From positions 1 to 5,737 of the forward strand of contig JAIXYD010000181.1 in NCBI GenBank assembly GCA_027490415.1: a DNA stretch of 5,737 bases, given 5' to 3'. The notes under the pieces are model-generated. The model did no database searches. It saw nothing but the letters and a program-made list of their open reading frames with translations, and had not been told where the DNA came from. Positions 1 through 5,737 of the stretch are shown here, piece by piece. Within the stretch, counting starts at the first letter, position 1. Every line of letters starts with the position of its first letter. Made by a program: the position numbers and the translations under genes. The stretch comes from Streptomycetaceae bacterium (lineage in GTDB: Bacteria > Actinomycetota > Actinomycetes > Nanopelagicales > Nanopelagicaceae).

Positions 1-37
1 AGCAATATCCAACTCGGCACGCTTGGGAACCTCTGAA

Positions 38-1144
38 TTAACGTGCAATAAATGTTACGTGCAACTGAAATCCGTGTCCTGGCTCTGAATCAATCTCTTT
101 ACTTCCATTCAAGATTCCAACCCACGAATCAATAATTGCAGTTCCAACCCCCGGCGATATCTCCTTAACTGAGATGCCTGGACCATCATCGGAGACGATG
201 ATGTCTGTAACGCCGGCAGAATCAGTGCTTACAATTATTTGAACTCGATTGGCGGGCCCATGCATCAGAGAATTCAGAACGGATTGCTCGATGATGCGGA
301 AAATACCCAGTAACACGGCGGCATCTAATTCCTCAGTTGCACCATCAATTTTTAAAGAAAATTCCATATTTGGTCGATACTGCTCCGTCAGAACCTCGAG
401 AGCCGAGTACAAACTTCCAGCATCAAGATTAGGAGTTAAAACCTGAATCAAATTCTTAAGATCAGTTGCACGTGTATTTTCAAGACGGGTTATTGCTCGA
501 TTGAGAACTTCATCCACTTCAGCAGAGGACTTACCGGAAATCGATTTCAACTTCATTCCTACAACCATTAAATCTGATTGCACTCGATCGTGGAGAAACT
601 GGGATGTATGGCGCCGCAATCTTTCGTCAGATTGGATCAGTTCTTTACGCTCTGCATCCAACTTCGTGACCAGATTAGTAGCGGCGGATAAGCGTTCAAT
701 AATTTTTCTTTCTGCTTGATGCATCAAAGCAAGAGTGATTAGAGCCAGGAGTAGCGTGACGATGAATATGCTGATATTTAATGGGAGAAGCGCAATAGAA
801 GCGACATTAAATTGATCTGAAAGAAAACTAATTATTGGTCGAAGCATGAGCAGATTTAAGTACTGTACGAATGCAACCTCACAAATATATAGAACAGTGC
901 TTTTATGGCTCCAAAGTCGGTATCTGTTAAGAAGAAACCCACTACCCGCAAAAAGGAATCCCGGAATTGATGACACCAAAATCACCAATCCACCGGCTTT
1001 CCATCTCTCAGATCCAGCCGGAAGTTCACTAACTAGAGGAGCAAAACGAGAAATATAGATAGCGGAGAAGAAGAGAAACATTAAATACGGGTTGTATGGA
1101 TAGGGCCCAACGAGCTTTATAGATTTATGAAAAAGATCTTTCAT
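38..1144 (-). CDS. Membrane sensor histidine kinase, HisKA_3 / NarL-system type
   Basis: This 368-residue kinase should autophosphorylate on a histidine and pass the phosphate to the regulator encoded just upstream. Four hydrophobic segments lie at about residues 20-38, 51-73, 83-105 and 117-141, with basic residues in the 74-81 and 142-147 stretches, so both termini should be cytoplasmic. A charged, helical, probably coiled-coil linker (142-180) leads to a HisKA_3-like box, FLHDRVQ, with H185 as the phospho-acceptor. The HATPase_c region follows: N-box with E286 and N291, G1 box DDGPGI (319-324), G2-like PGVGTAI (331-337) and GHGF (356-359). No PAS, GAF or periplasmic sensor domain is visible, and the loops between membrane segments are only about 8-12 residues, so the signal is unknown and may be sensed within the membrane. 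The ATG overlaps the regulator's stop as TAATG, which suggests translational coupling. I see no good ribosome binding site. The kinase class is clear; the specific role is not. Confidence 0.93.
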   Translation of the reverse strand: MKDLFHKSIKLVGPYPYNPYLMFLFFSAIYISRFAPLVSELPAGSERWKAGGLVILVSSIPGFLFAGSGFLLNRYRLWSHKSTVLYICEVAFVQYLNLLMLRPIISFLSDQFNVASIALLPLNISIFIVTLLLALITLALMHQAERKIIERLSAATNLVTKLDAERKELIQSDERLRRHTSQFLHDRVQSDLMVVGMKLKSISGKSSAEVDEVLNRAITRLENTRATDLKNLIQVLTPNLDAGSLYSALEVLTEQYRPNMEFSLKIDGATEELDAAVLLGIFRIIEQSVLNSLMHGPANRVQIIVSTDSAGVTDIIVSDDGPGISVKEISPGVGTAIIDSWVGILNGSKEIDSEPGHGFQLHVTFIAR

Positions 1145-1824
1145 TATGACATTCTCATCAGTTCTCGATATCTCAAAATAGCTGCAGTTTTCAGATCATC
1201 GCTGGGTGTTGAATCAGGTAACAAAACAGCATAGGAGCGCGATAATTCCTTGCGCACGTATGAGTAACTAAGGTCTAACTGCTCGGCGATATCCTGGGCA
1301 CTCTTTCCCTGGGCGCTCAAAGTCATGATGGATCGCTGACGAGGAGATAGTTGGAAGTAGATTGAGGATTGGATTTCACTATTCTCTTCCTCTCCATCGG
1401 CAACTTGCTCCCAGTTGCCTTTACCTGAAGCGGTCAGCTTAACTATGTTTACATAGTCTTCCAGGCCCATCTCTGCAGATTTATCGAAGAATGACCAACC
1501 GCTGCGCATACTCTTTGGAACGCGACTCACCATCTGTGAAACTGAGTACTGAGAATAAATAACAATCCCGATGTATTCATTTATGTTTCGAAGGGCTATT
1601 CCGAGCTCAATTCCATTCAAGCCATTTTGGTCGAGTGAAAAATCAATCAATGCAACATCTGCTTTACGAACCAATGTTCTGTTTAAAACTTCATCAGCCT
1701 TTGCGTAAGTGCCAAGGAGCTCTAATTCCTTCGACTTACCCAGCATCTCCCCAAGAATTCTTCGGAGCGCAGAGTCATTCTCAACATAAAGAACTCGAGT
1801 AGGTCTCATATCTGATTTTCTCAT
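1144..1824 (-). CDS. Response regulator, NarL/LuxR-type DNA-binding (receiver + HTH)
   Basis: A 226-residue two-domain regulator. The receiver domain (about 10-130) shows the acidic start VEND (E15, N16, D17), the predicted phospho-acceptor D61 in ALIDFSL, the switch residue S91 in VIYSQ, and the conserved lysine K115 in FFDKS. An acidic linker (DGEEEN, about 143-148) leads to a LuxR/GerE-type helix-turn-helix (159-202). This opens with LSPRQRSIM, where Q163 replaces the usual glutamate of the PRE motif, and continues with DIAEQLDLS and a recognition helix around YVRKELSRSYAVL. About 24 residues follow the HTH, more than in a typical NarL protein. The start at 1824 is taken as the longest frame; the second methionine (M6, ATG at 1807-1809) is a possible start because the receiver core begins only at about residue 10. 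Neither ATG has a clear Shine-Dalgarno. This gene is first in the operon with the kinase, and its likely targets include the divergent intergenic region. Confidence 0.93.
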   Translation of the reverse strand: MRKSDMRPTRVLYVENDSALRRILGEMLGKSKELELLGTYAKADEVLNRTLVRKADVALIDFSLDQNGLNGIELGIALRNINEYIGIVIYSQYSVSQMVSRVPKSMRSGWSFFDKSAEMGLEDYVNIVKLTASGKGNWEQVADGEEENSEIQSSIYFQLSPRQRSIMTLSAQGKSAQDIAEQLDLSYSYVRKELSRSYAVLLPDSTPSDDLKTAAILRYRELMRMS

Positions 1825-1830
1825 GATGGT

Positions 1831-1836
1831 AGTAAA
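1831..1836 (-). promoter_or_regulatory. Possible -10 box of the two-component operon
   Basis: On the minus strand this reads TTTACT, matching TATAAT at four of six positions but lacking the important A at position 2. It sits six bases before the regulator's ATG at 1824, the spacing expected if the transcript is leaderless and starts at the ATG. No -35 box is found at 16-18 bases; a GTGACA lies only 14 bases upstream. The placement is suggestive and the match is weak. Confidence 0.25.
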
Positions 1837-1851
1837 TCAGAGTCAGAATCT

Positions 1852-1893
1852 GTCACATTTGTTCTCTTTTTCTCTCACCCGTCACAGTTGTCC
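1852..1893. repeat. Paired direct repeat, candidate regulator operator
   Basis: Two copies of a 13-base element occur in the divergent intergenic region: GTCACATTTGTTC at 1852-1864 and GTCACAGTTGTCC at 1881-1893. They match at 11 of 13 positions and are 29 bases apart start to start, close to three helical turns, so they would lie on nearly the same face of DNA. Copy 1 lies 28-40 bases upstream of the response-regulator ATG, over the expected -35 zone of a leaderless promoter. Copy 2 lies 64-76 bases upstream of the large gene's ATG, a typical upstream-activator distance. The repeats are seen directly; binding by the adjacent LuxR-type regulator is inference. Confidence 0.45.
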
Positions 1894-1916
1894 CTAAATT
1901 TGTATTGATTTAATCT
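1888..1916 (+). promoter_or_regulatory. Alternative sigma70-like promoter for the large gene
   Basis: TTGTCC (1888-1893) and TAATCT (1911-1916) are separated by 17 bases, a classical -35/-10 layout with moderate matches. Transcription would begin near 1923 and give a leader of roughly 34 bases. That leader has no visible ribosome binding site, which counts against this promoter compared with the leaderless one at 1944-1949. Its -35 would overlap the second direct-repeat copy. Confidence 0.25.
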
Positions 1917-1943
1917 AATTCAAAACAGATCTCCAGTTTTTCT

Positions 1944-1949
1944 TATTAT
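1944..1949 (+). promoter_or_regulatory. -10 box of the large surface-protein gene, leaderless spacing
   Basis: TATTAT matches TATAAT at five of six positions and ends seven bases before the ATG at 1957. Transcription would therefore start at or next to the A of the start codon. The bases just before the ATG (TATCCTTTTT) contain no Shine-Dalgarno sequence, which fits a leaderless mRNA; these are common in actinobacteria. The -35 region is poor: the nearest candidate, TTCAAA at 1919-1924, has a 19-base spacer. Confidence 0.5.
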
Positions 1950-1956
1950 CCTTTTT

Positions 1957-2097
1957 ATGAAATCTATCTTTAAGCCGCGCGTAATAATCTCTGGCACCTC
2001 TACTTTGTCGTGGGTGCGTAGTCTTATTTCAAGACTATGCATCGCTCTTCTTCTGGCAGGCGGAGTCAGTGTGATTGGAACTCCACCTGCTGTTGCA
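1957..2097 (+). other. Signal peptide of the large surface protein
   Basis: Residues 1-47 carry a long basic N-region (K2, K6, R8, R21, R26), a hydrophobic core at about 27-41 and small residues AVA at 45-47 before L48, a good signal peptidase I site. The only cysteine here (C28, in SRLC) does not form a lipobox, so export as a non-lipidated protein is expected. Confidence 0.8.
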
Positions 2098-5000
2098 TTG
2101 ACATGTGCTCAAGGTGGACCGTGTGCATTGGGCGATACAGGCCCTGGCGGTGGAAAGATTTTTTATTACAGAGCCTCTGGCTTTAACTGTGGTCCAAACT
2201 TTACTGATACTTGTCACTACTTAGAAGTCGCACCTGCCGGTTGGTTTGCAACAATTTCAGTTTCTGGCACTGCCGCGGATCCATTTTTAACATGGTCAAA
2301 TTTCACCCCGCGCATGTATGTAACATCAGCTTCCTCGTCCTATGTGTCCGCTACGGCAAGTTTATCTTCCAGCATGATTGGGCTAGGGCATAAACTCACT
2401 CAGGCACAAACTACACAGGACAATCAGTATTACACTTTTTCTCAGTACCAATTCGCACCAAACTCTGTAGACCAATACAGCGGTGGAAGTAAGACAGATT
2501 GGTATTTGCCAGTACCCGCCGAGCTCAATCAATTATGCAAATATGTGAAGGGACAGAACTGGACTTCGGATGAAACTCTTTGTTCATCGTCAGGAACACC
2601 ATCTCTTGGATTTGCAACCGGGGGGTATTACACGATTCTTTCTGCCATTACTGGATCAGACCCTAATCGCTATAAAGTCCACAACCAGAATTTCGGGACA
2701 GGAATTTTTGGCCAATCAGATAAAGATGGTAACTACTCTGCAACGAGACCAATTCGCGCGTTCACTCTCCCATCCGTGCCATCAACGACAACGCTTTCAG
2801 CAAGCTCAAACACACCAACATATGGCCAGACCGTAACTCTGTCTGCAACAATCAAAGATGGCGGTGCTACTGCGACAGGCGCCATGGGAACTGTTAACTT
2901 TAAGAATAATGGAACATCAATCTCTGGTTGCGCAACATCGACCATCACAAATGGAGTTGCTCAATGCGCATTTGTTCCGGCATCTGCTTCAACTTTTTCA
3001 AATTTGACGGCTGAATACAGTGGTGGGCCTGGTTATGGAAGTTCAACGGCAACTGCAATCTCAATTACAGTCTCTAAAGCGAATCAAGCCACCTTATCAG
3101 TGGCGAATCAGTCATTATGGGCACACCAAACTGTGTCCCTTTCTTCATGGACACCAACTGGTGGCTCCGGAACCGGAGCTTTGCAATACACCGTGACATC
3201 TGGACCTTGCACAATTTCATCAGGAATACTTTCTGGAAATCCAACGGGTCCAAACGGTCCCAAAGATTGCACTCTTACCGCGACTAAACTCGGTGACACA
3301 AATTACAATCAAATCACATCTGACTCGTTCTCTCTGACTATGTCATTCTCGTTTAGCAAAAATAAAGTGTCTTTGCCCAGTGGTGTAACAACTGCAACGT
3401 ATGGAACACAAGTTCAAATTACATCTGAGTCATTAAATACAATTTCAGGTGTGGTCTCTTTCCGAGCAGGTGGAGAACTCATAACTGGATGTACCGATAT
3501 ATCTGTCACTACTTCACCATGGAAAGCTACGTGCAATTGGACACCGAGCACTTCTGGTTCGATCAATCTCACCACAGATTGGGTTCCTACAGATACTAAT
3601 TCCTATGCATCCAGTCTTAACGCAAATCCATATTCGACGTTAAGCACACAAGCCGCACTGACAATCAGTGTGGCCAAAATTGTCACCACAACTTCACTCG
3701 CCCTGAGTGCGCCTACTCCAACCTATGGTGCTGTAGATACGATTACGGCAACGGTGTCTGCGCCAGGAACTATCACTTTCAAGAGTGGCCTAACCAACAT
3801 TTCTTATTGTGAAACTGTTACAACTACGGTTTCCTCTCCATACACCGCCTCATGTGCATGGATTCCACTAGATGTTGCCTCTTACTCCTTGACTGCGGTT
3901 TTAACACCAACGAATATTGTGGGTTATGCAAATTCAACAGCAATAGCGCTCACTCCAACATCTGCCAGGTCTCCGCTAACCATCACTCCAACCCCTGGCT
4001 TAACAAAGATTTTTGGTGCTCTCAATCCTCCGCTGACTTACTCAATTACCTCGGGTGCTTTGGTGCTTTCAGATACTCTTTCCGGAGAGCTTGCCTATGT
4101 AGGTAGCGATGCTGGTGCATACTCAATAACTCTTGGGACGCTGACAAATGCCAATAACCCTAAGTATGCAATTACTCTCGCATCTGAAACCTTCACTGTA
4201 ACTAAGGCTCTGCAGGCTGCGGTCAGCTTGTCATCGCTTAGTACTGCATACAACCCAAGTAATAAGTCCGTCTCGCTGACAGGTTCTGGCGGCACTGGTA
4301 CAGGAAGTTATCAATATGCCCTAGATCCAACCAACAGCGCTCCTGGTTGCTCAGTCTCTGGTTCAACGCTTACTTACACAACGGCGGGAACTTGCGTTAT
4401 TTCTGTAACTCGAACTTCAGATACTAATTATCTTTCTCGAACTGACGTTGTTTCATTCTCAATAGGTCTTGCAAGCCAGACAATTACCTTTGGCGCGCTT
4501 TCAGCCAGGAGTTATTCTGCTGAAACTTTCACAGTGAGTGCTACTTCTTCAGCTTCTCTGACAGTGGTCTTTACATCTGCCTCACAATCAGTATGTACGA
4601 CTTCGGGCACATCTGGTAGCACAATTACGCTGTTGAATGTCGGAACATGTGTGATTAATGCCAATCAAATTGGTGATGCAAATGTCTCAGCGGCGAGCAC
4701 GGTATCTCAAAATTTCGCTGTCAATCCTCGTGCAATCACTGTGACTGCAGATGCTAAGACAAAAGTCTTTGGAGGCGTAGATCCAACGTTTACTTACACA
4801 ATCACCACAGGCTCACTCGTTTTGGGTGATGCAATCACGGGAGTACTGACTAGATCGACAGGAACCAATGTTGGCACCTATCAAATCCAACAAGGAACGT
4901 TGACCACTGCAAATAATCCTAAGTATGGGATCACCTATGTGCCAGCGGATTTAAGTATTACTCGAGCAACACCAGCCCTAGTTCTTACTTATCCGAATTC

Positions 5001-5737
5001 AAATGTTTCAATTTTGCGACCAGGCGCAGTGGACACACCAACAGTTACCACGAGTTCGAGTTCTGGCGCACTCACATTCGCAACAAGTGCGGCAAGCTCA
5101 ATCTGTACTGTCGACACAACATCGGGTGTGATTTCTCTCTTTGGCGCAGGAAGCTGTCCGGTTGCAATGAGTACCGGGCTCACATCAAACTTCATTCAGT
5201 ACACAGAGACAACCACGGTGACAATTGCACTTTTGAGTACTTCGCTTGTGGGTATTGATCAGAGTGATTTGGTCAGCATGGGACAGCCATTCTTTGCTCA
5301 CGCAAGCGTTGACCAGGCTTATTCATTTAGTAGTGGAAACAATGGCGCATCTGTTGCAATTCCTGCAGGAGCACTCGATCCACTAGTTCCCATCTCTATT
5401 CACTTACTTACTGACTCAGCCGATCAACGTACATTGATCGGAGGCACCGGCACTTCAGTGCTTTCAGTTGTGGTCTCCTGGGTTGCAGCAGATGGGTCAG
5501 TTCCGAATACCAATACCGGCAAAGCTATCTCAGTCACTCTTACAAACCCCGCCATTAAGAGTGGCGCAAAGGTTTACAGCATTATTGGAAATCAGAGCAG
5601 GCTTCTTGGAACTGCAGCAACTGATGGATCTGTTACAACGCTAATTACAGAAGATCCAGTCTTACTGGTAATTAACCCTGAAGTAGTTGCTGCCCCAGCT
5701 TTTGTGAGTACTCCTGCATCAGTTGATAACTCTGCTG
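1957..5737 (+). CDS. Giant secreted surface protein: DUF1566-like head, Ig-like and MBG repeats (3' end outside window)
   Basis: An unbroken frame of 1260 complete codons that leaves the window with no stop. Residues 1-47 form a Sec signal peptide: basic N-region, hydrophobic core IALLLAGG, and likely cleavage after AVA (45-47). Residues about 50-269 resemble DUF1566/Lcl C-terminal-like domains. Nine modules follow, at about 272-374, 375-465, 466-575, 576-673, 674-751, 752-838, 841-924, 926-1004 and 1005-1093. Modules 5 and 8 are MBG-type; the others are bacterial Ig-like (Big_3_5-related) with one cysteine pair each. Residues about 1094-1240 differ and look ZU5-like (IPAGAL at 1135-1140). 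Serine and threonine are very frequent; I see no catalytic motif. The likely role is adhesion, matrix formation or another cell-surface structural role, but no ligand can be named. The ATG at 1957 is preferred because it gives a full signal peptide and has a -10 box at leaderless distance. The gene is transcribed away from a two-component operon that may control it. Confidence 0.9.
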   Translation, partial: MKSIFKPRVIISGTSTLSWVRSLISRLCIALLLAGGVSVIGTPPAVALTCAQGGPCALGDTGPGGGKIFYYRASGFNCGPNFTDTCHYLEVAPAGWFATISVSGTAADPFLTWSNFTPRMYVTSASSSYVSATASLSSSMIGLGHKLTQAQTTQDNQYYTFSQYQFAPNSVDQYSGGSKTDWYLPVPAELNQLCKYVKGQNWTSDETLCSSSGTPSLGFATGGYYTILSAITGSDPNRYKVHNQNFGTGIFGQSDKDGNYSATRPIRAFTLPSVPSTTTLSASSNTPTYGQTVTLSATIKDGGATATGAMGTVNFKNNGTSISGCATSTITNGVAQCAFVPASASTFSNLTAEYSGGPGYGSSTATAISITVSKANQATLSVANQSLWAHQTVSLSSWTPTGGSGTGALQYTVTSGPCTISSGILSGNPTGPNGPKDCTLTATKLGDTNYNQITSDSFSLTMSFSFSKNKVSLPSGVTTATYGTQVQITSESLNTISGVVSFRAGGELITGCTDISVTTSPWKATCNWTPSTSGSINLTTDWVPTDTNSYASSLNANPYSTLSTQAALTISVAKIVTTTSLALSAPTPTYGAVDTITATVSAPGTITFKSGLTNISYCETVTTTVSSPYTASCAWIPLDVASYSLTAVLTPTNIVGYANSTAIALTPTSARSPLTITPTPGLTKIFGALNPPLTYSITSGALVLSDTLSGELAYVGSDAGAYSITLGTLTNANNPKYAITLASETFTVTKALQAAVSLSSLSTAYNPSNKSVSLTGSGGTGTGSYQYALDPTNSAPGCSVSGSTLTYTTAGTCVISVTRTSDTNYLSRTDVVSFSIGLASQTITFGALSARSYSAETFTVSATSSASLTVVFTSASQSVCTTSGTSGSTITLLNVGTCVINANQIGDANVSAASTVSQNFAVNPRAITVTADAKTKVFGGVDPTFTYTITTGSLVLGDAITGVLTRSTGTNVGTYQIQQGTLTTANNPKYGITYVPADLSITRATPALVLTYPNSNVSILRPGAVDTPTVTTSSSSGALTFATSAASSICTVDTTSGVISLFGAGSCPVAMSTGLTSNFIQYTETTTVTIALLSTSLVGIDQSDLVSMGQPFFAHASVDQAYSFSSGNNGASVAIPAGALDPLVPISIHLLTDSADQRTLIGGTGTSVLSVVVSWVAADGSVPNTNTGKAISVTLTNPAIKSGAKVYSIIGNQSRLLGTAATDGSVTTLITEDPVLLVINPEVVAAPAFVSTPASVDNSA
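2104..2763 (+). other. DUF1566 / Lcl-C-like extracellular domain
   Basis: Residues 50-269 begin with CAQGG and the glycine-rich GDTGPGGGKIFYY (59-71), followed by LEVAP and W96. The hallmark DWYLP...EL lies at 181-190 and the domain closes with RPIRAF at 264-269, the pattern I know from DUF1566/Lcl C-terminal-like domains of bacterial surface proteins. Six cysteines (C50, C56, C78, C86, C194, C209) could form three disulfides after export. The family's biochemical function is not established; a carbohydrate- or ligand-binding role is only a guess. Confidence 0.7.
2770..3978 (+). repeat. First block of Ig-like modules (four copies)
   Basis: Residues about 272-674 hold four diverged Ig-like modules. 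Modules 1, 3 and 4 share a TYG signature near their starts (288-290, 481-483 and 589-591) followed by an alternating strand such as QTVTLSATI, and later a G-x-V/I-x-F strand (TVNFKNNG, VVSFRAGG, TITFKSG). Module 2 is the other sub-type, with GGSGTGALQY near its middle. Each has two cysteines: C325/C337, C418/C438, C512/C526 and C618/C633. The copies are too diverged to be recent duplications. Assignment to Big_3_5-like families is by pattern only. Confidence 0.65.
3976..4209 (+). repeat. MBG-type module, copy 1
   Basis: Residues 674-751 carry the MBG_2-like pattern TKIFGALNPPLTYSIT, then SGALVLSDTLSG, GAYSI, NANNPKY and a final strand FTVTKA. There is no cysteine. By hand alignment it matches copy 2 (residues 926-1004) at about 33 of roughly 70 positions. 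Such modules are beta-rich and extracellular; none has an assigned enzymatic role. Confidence 0.7.
4210..4728 (+). repeat. Two Ig-like modules between the MBG copies
   Basis: Residues about 752-838 contain GSGGTGTGSYQYALD, typical of the GGSGTG sub-type also seen in module 2, with cysteines C798 and C813. Residues about 841-924 begin QTITFGALSARSY and hold C880 and C898. In both, the second cysteine follows a glycine-threonine (AGTCVI, VGTCVI). Both end in a strand leading straight into the next module with no linker of note. Confidence 0.6.
4732..4968 (+). repeat. MBG-type module, copy 2
   Basis: Residues 926-1004 repeat the MBG pattern: TKVFGGVDPTFTYTIT, TGSLVLGDAITG, GTYQI, TANNPKY and LSITRA. 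Like copy 1 it lacks cysteine. It is the closer of the two to the common MBG_2 consensus as I know it, including TADAKTKVFG. Confidence 0.72.
4969..5235 (+). repeat. Last Ig-like module
   Basis: Residues about 1005-1093 open with TPALVLTYP, contain the cysteine pair C1050/C1067 (ICTV and GSCPV) and end in TTTVTIALL. The pattern of a cysteine after SSI followed by G-A/V-G-[ST]-C matches modules 6 and 7, so this is the third copy of that sub-type. It is the last cysteine-bearing module in the window. Confidence 0.55.
5236..5737 (+). other. ZU5-like C-proximal module of the large protein
   Basis: Residues 1094-1260 change character: no cysteines and more hydrophobic strands. SVAIPAGAL at 1132-1140 resembles the opening of ZU5-type domains. 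It is followed by a strand VLSVVVSWVAADGSVP, then KVYSIIGN (1205-1212) and DPVLLVINP (1233-1241). After this an alanine/proline/serine-rich segment (AAPAFVSTPASVD) reaches the edge and looks like a linker to further domains. The ZU5 comparison is weak pattern recognition. Confidence 0.4.

Noticed and set aside
1..37. Minus-strand stretch with faint likeness to the start of a class II tRNA (TTCCCAAGCG), and possible terminator after the kinase gene
   Set aside because: Only 37 bases are present, no acceptor or D-stem pairing can be confirmed, and there is no hairpin with a T-run; not enough to call.
1844..1852. Small palindrome CAGAaTCTG in the intergenic region
   Set aside because: Four-base arms are expected by chance and there is no second copy; not called as an operator.
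1858..1880. Pyrimidine-rich tract that might be a terminator T-run
   Set aside because: It is not preceded by a GC-rich hairpin on either strand and lies between two divergent genes where no terminator is expected.
2029..2046. Lipoprotein signal (cysteine C28 near the hydrophobic core)
   Set aside because: The residues before C28 (SRL) do not form a lipobox and the cysteine lies before, not after, the hydrophobic core; AVA at 45-47 fits signal peptidase I.
2035..2217. Minus-strand open frame opposite the start of the large gene
   Set aside because: It is antisense to the signal peptide and DUF1566-like region, which have clear family features; no start signal or recognisable product.
2570..2836. 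Plus-strand open frame in a second frame inside the large gene
   Set aside because: It overlaps the conserved WYLP/RPIRAF domain coding frame entirely and shows no protein-like features of its own.
2733..2948. Minus-strand open frame rich in valine and alanine
   Set aside because: Its composition is the complement of threonine/serine-rich repeat coding sequence; the same kind of shadow recurs at 3108-3299, 4095-4295 and 4989-5195.
2770..5235. CRISPR-like or recent tandem DNA repeats
   Set aside because: The repetition is at protein-module level only; nucleotide copies are strongly diverged and there are no identical repeat units or spacers.

Overview
The window looks like chromosome from a low- to mid-GC actinobacterium, possibly a freshwater lineage of the Nanopelagicales/acI or small Microbacteriaceae kind. 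Three things point that way: a NarL/HisKA_3-type two-component pair, starts without Shine-Dalgarno sequences (leaderless-looking), and a very large secreted protein that joins a DUF1566-like head to bacterial Ig-like and MBG modules. I recall that combination from such genomes. The taxonomic call is inference, since nothing here is a direct marker.

Layout. Bases 38-1824 on the minus strand hold a compact operon. The response regulator comes first (1144-1824), followed by a membrane histidine kinase (38-1144) whose ATG shares one base with the regulator's TAA stop. Bases 1825-1956 are a 132-base divergent intergenic region. It contains a 13-base direct repeat (11 of 13 matching, 29 bases apart), a strong -10 box for the rightward gene placed for a leaderless transcript, and a weak -10-like box for the leftward operon. 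From 1957 to the right edge, one uninterrupted reading frame of at least 1260 codons runs on the plus strand and leaves the window without a stop.

The large protein has a signal peptide (residues 1-47), a cysteine-containing DUF1566/Lcl-like domain (about 50-269), and nine consecutive roughly 80-110-residue beta-sandwich-type modules (about 272-1093). Seven of these are Ig-like, each with one cysteine pair, and two are cysteine-free MBG-type copies. A different ZU5-like module follows (about 1094-1240). It is most likely a cell-surface or secreted adhesin or matrix protein. Its anchor, if any, lies beyond the window.

How the genes may work together. The kinase has four membrane segments and no recognisable sensor domain. 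It probably signals to the regulator, and the shared divergent control region with paired repeats makes it plausible that the regulator controls both its own operon and the surface protein. That link is inferred from position and has not been demonstrated.
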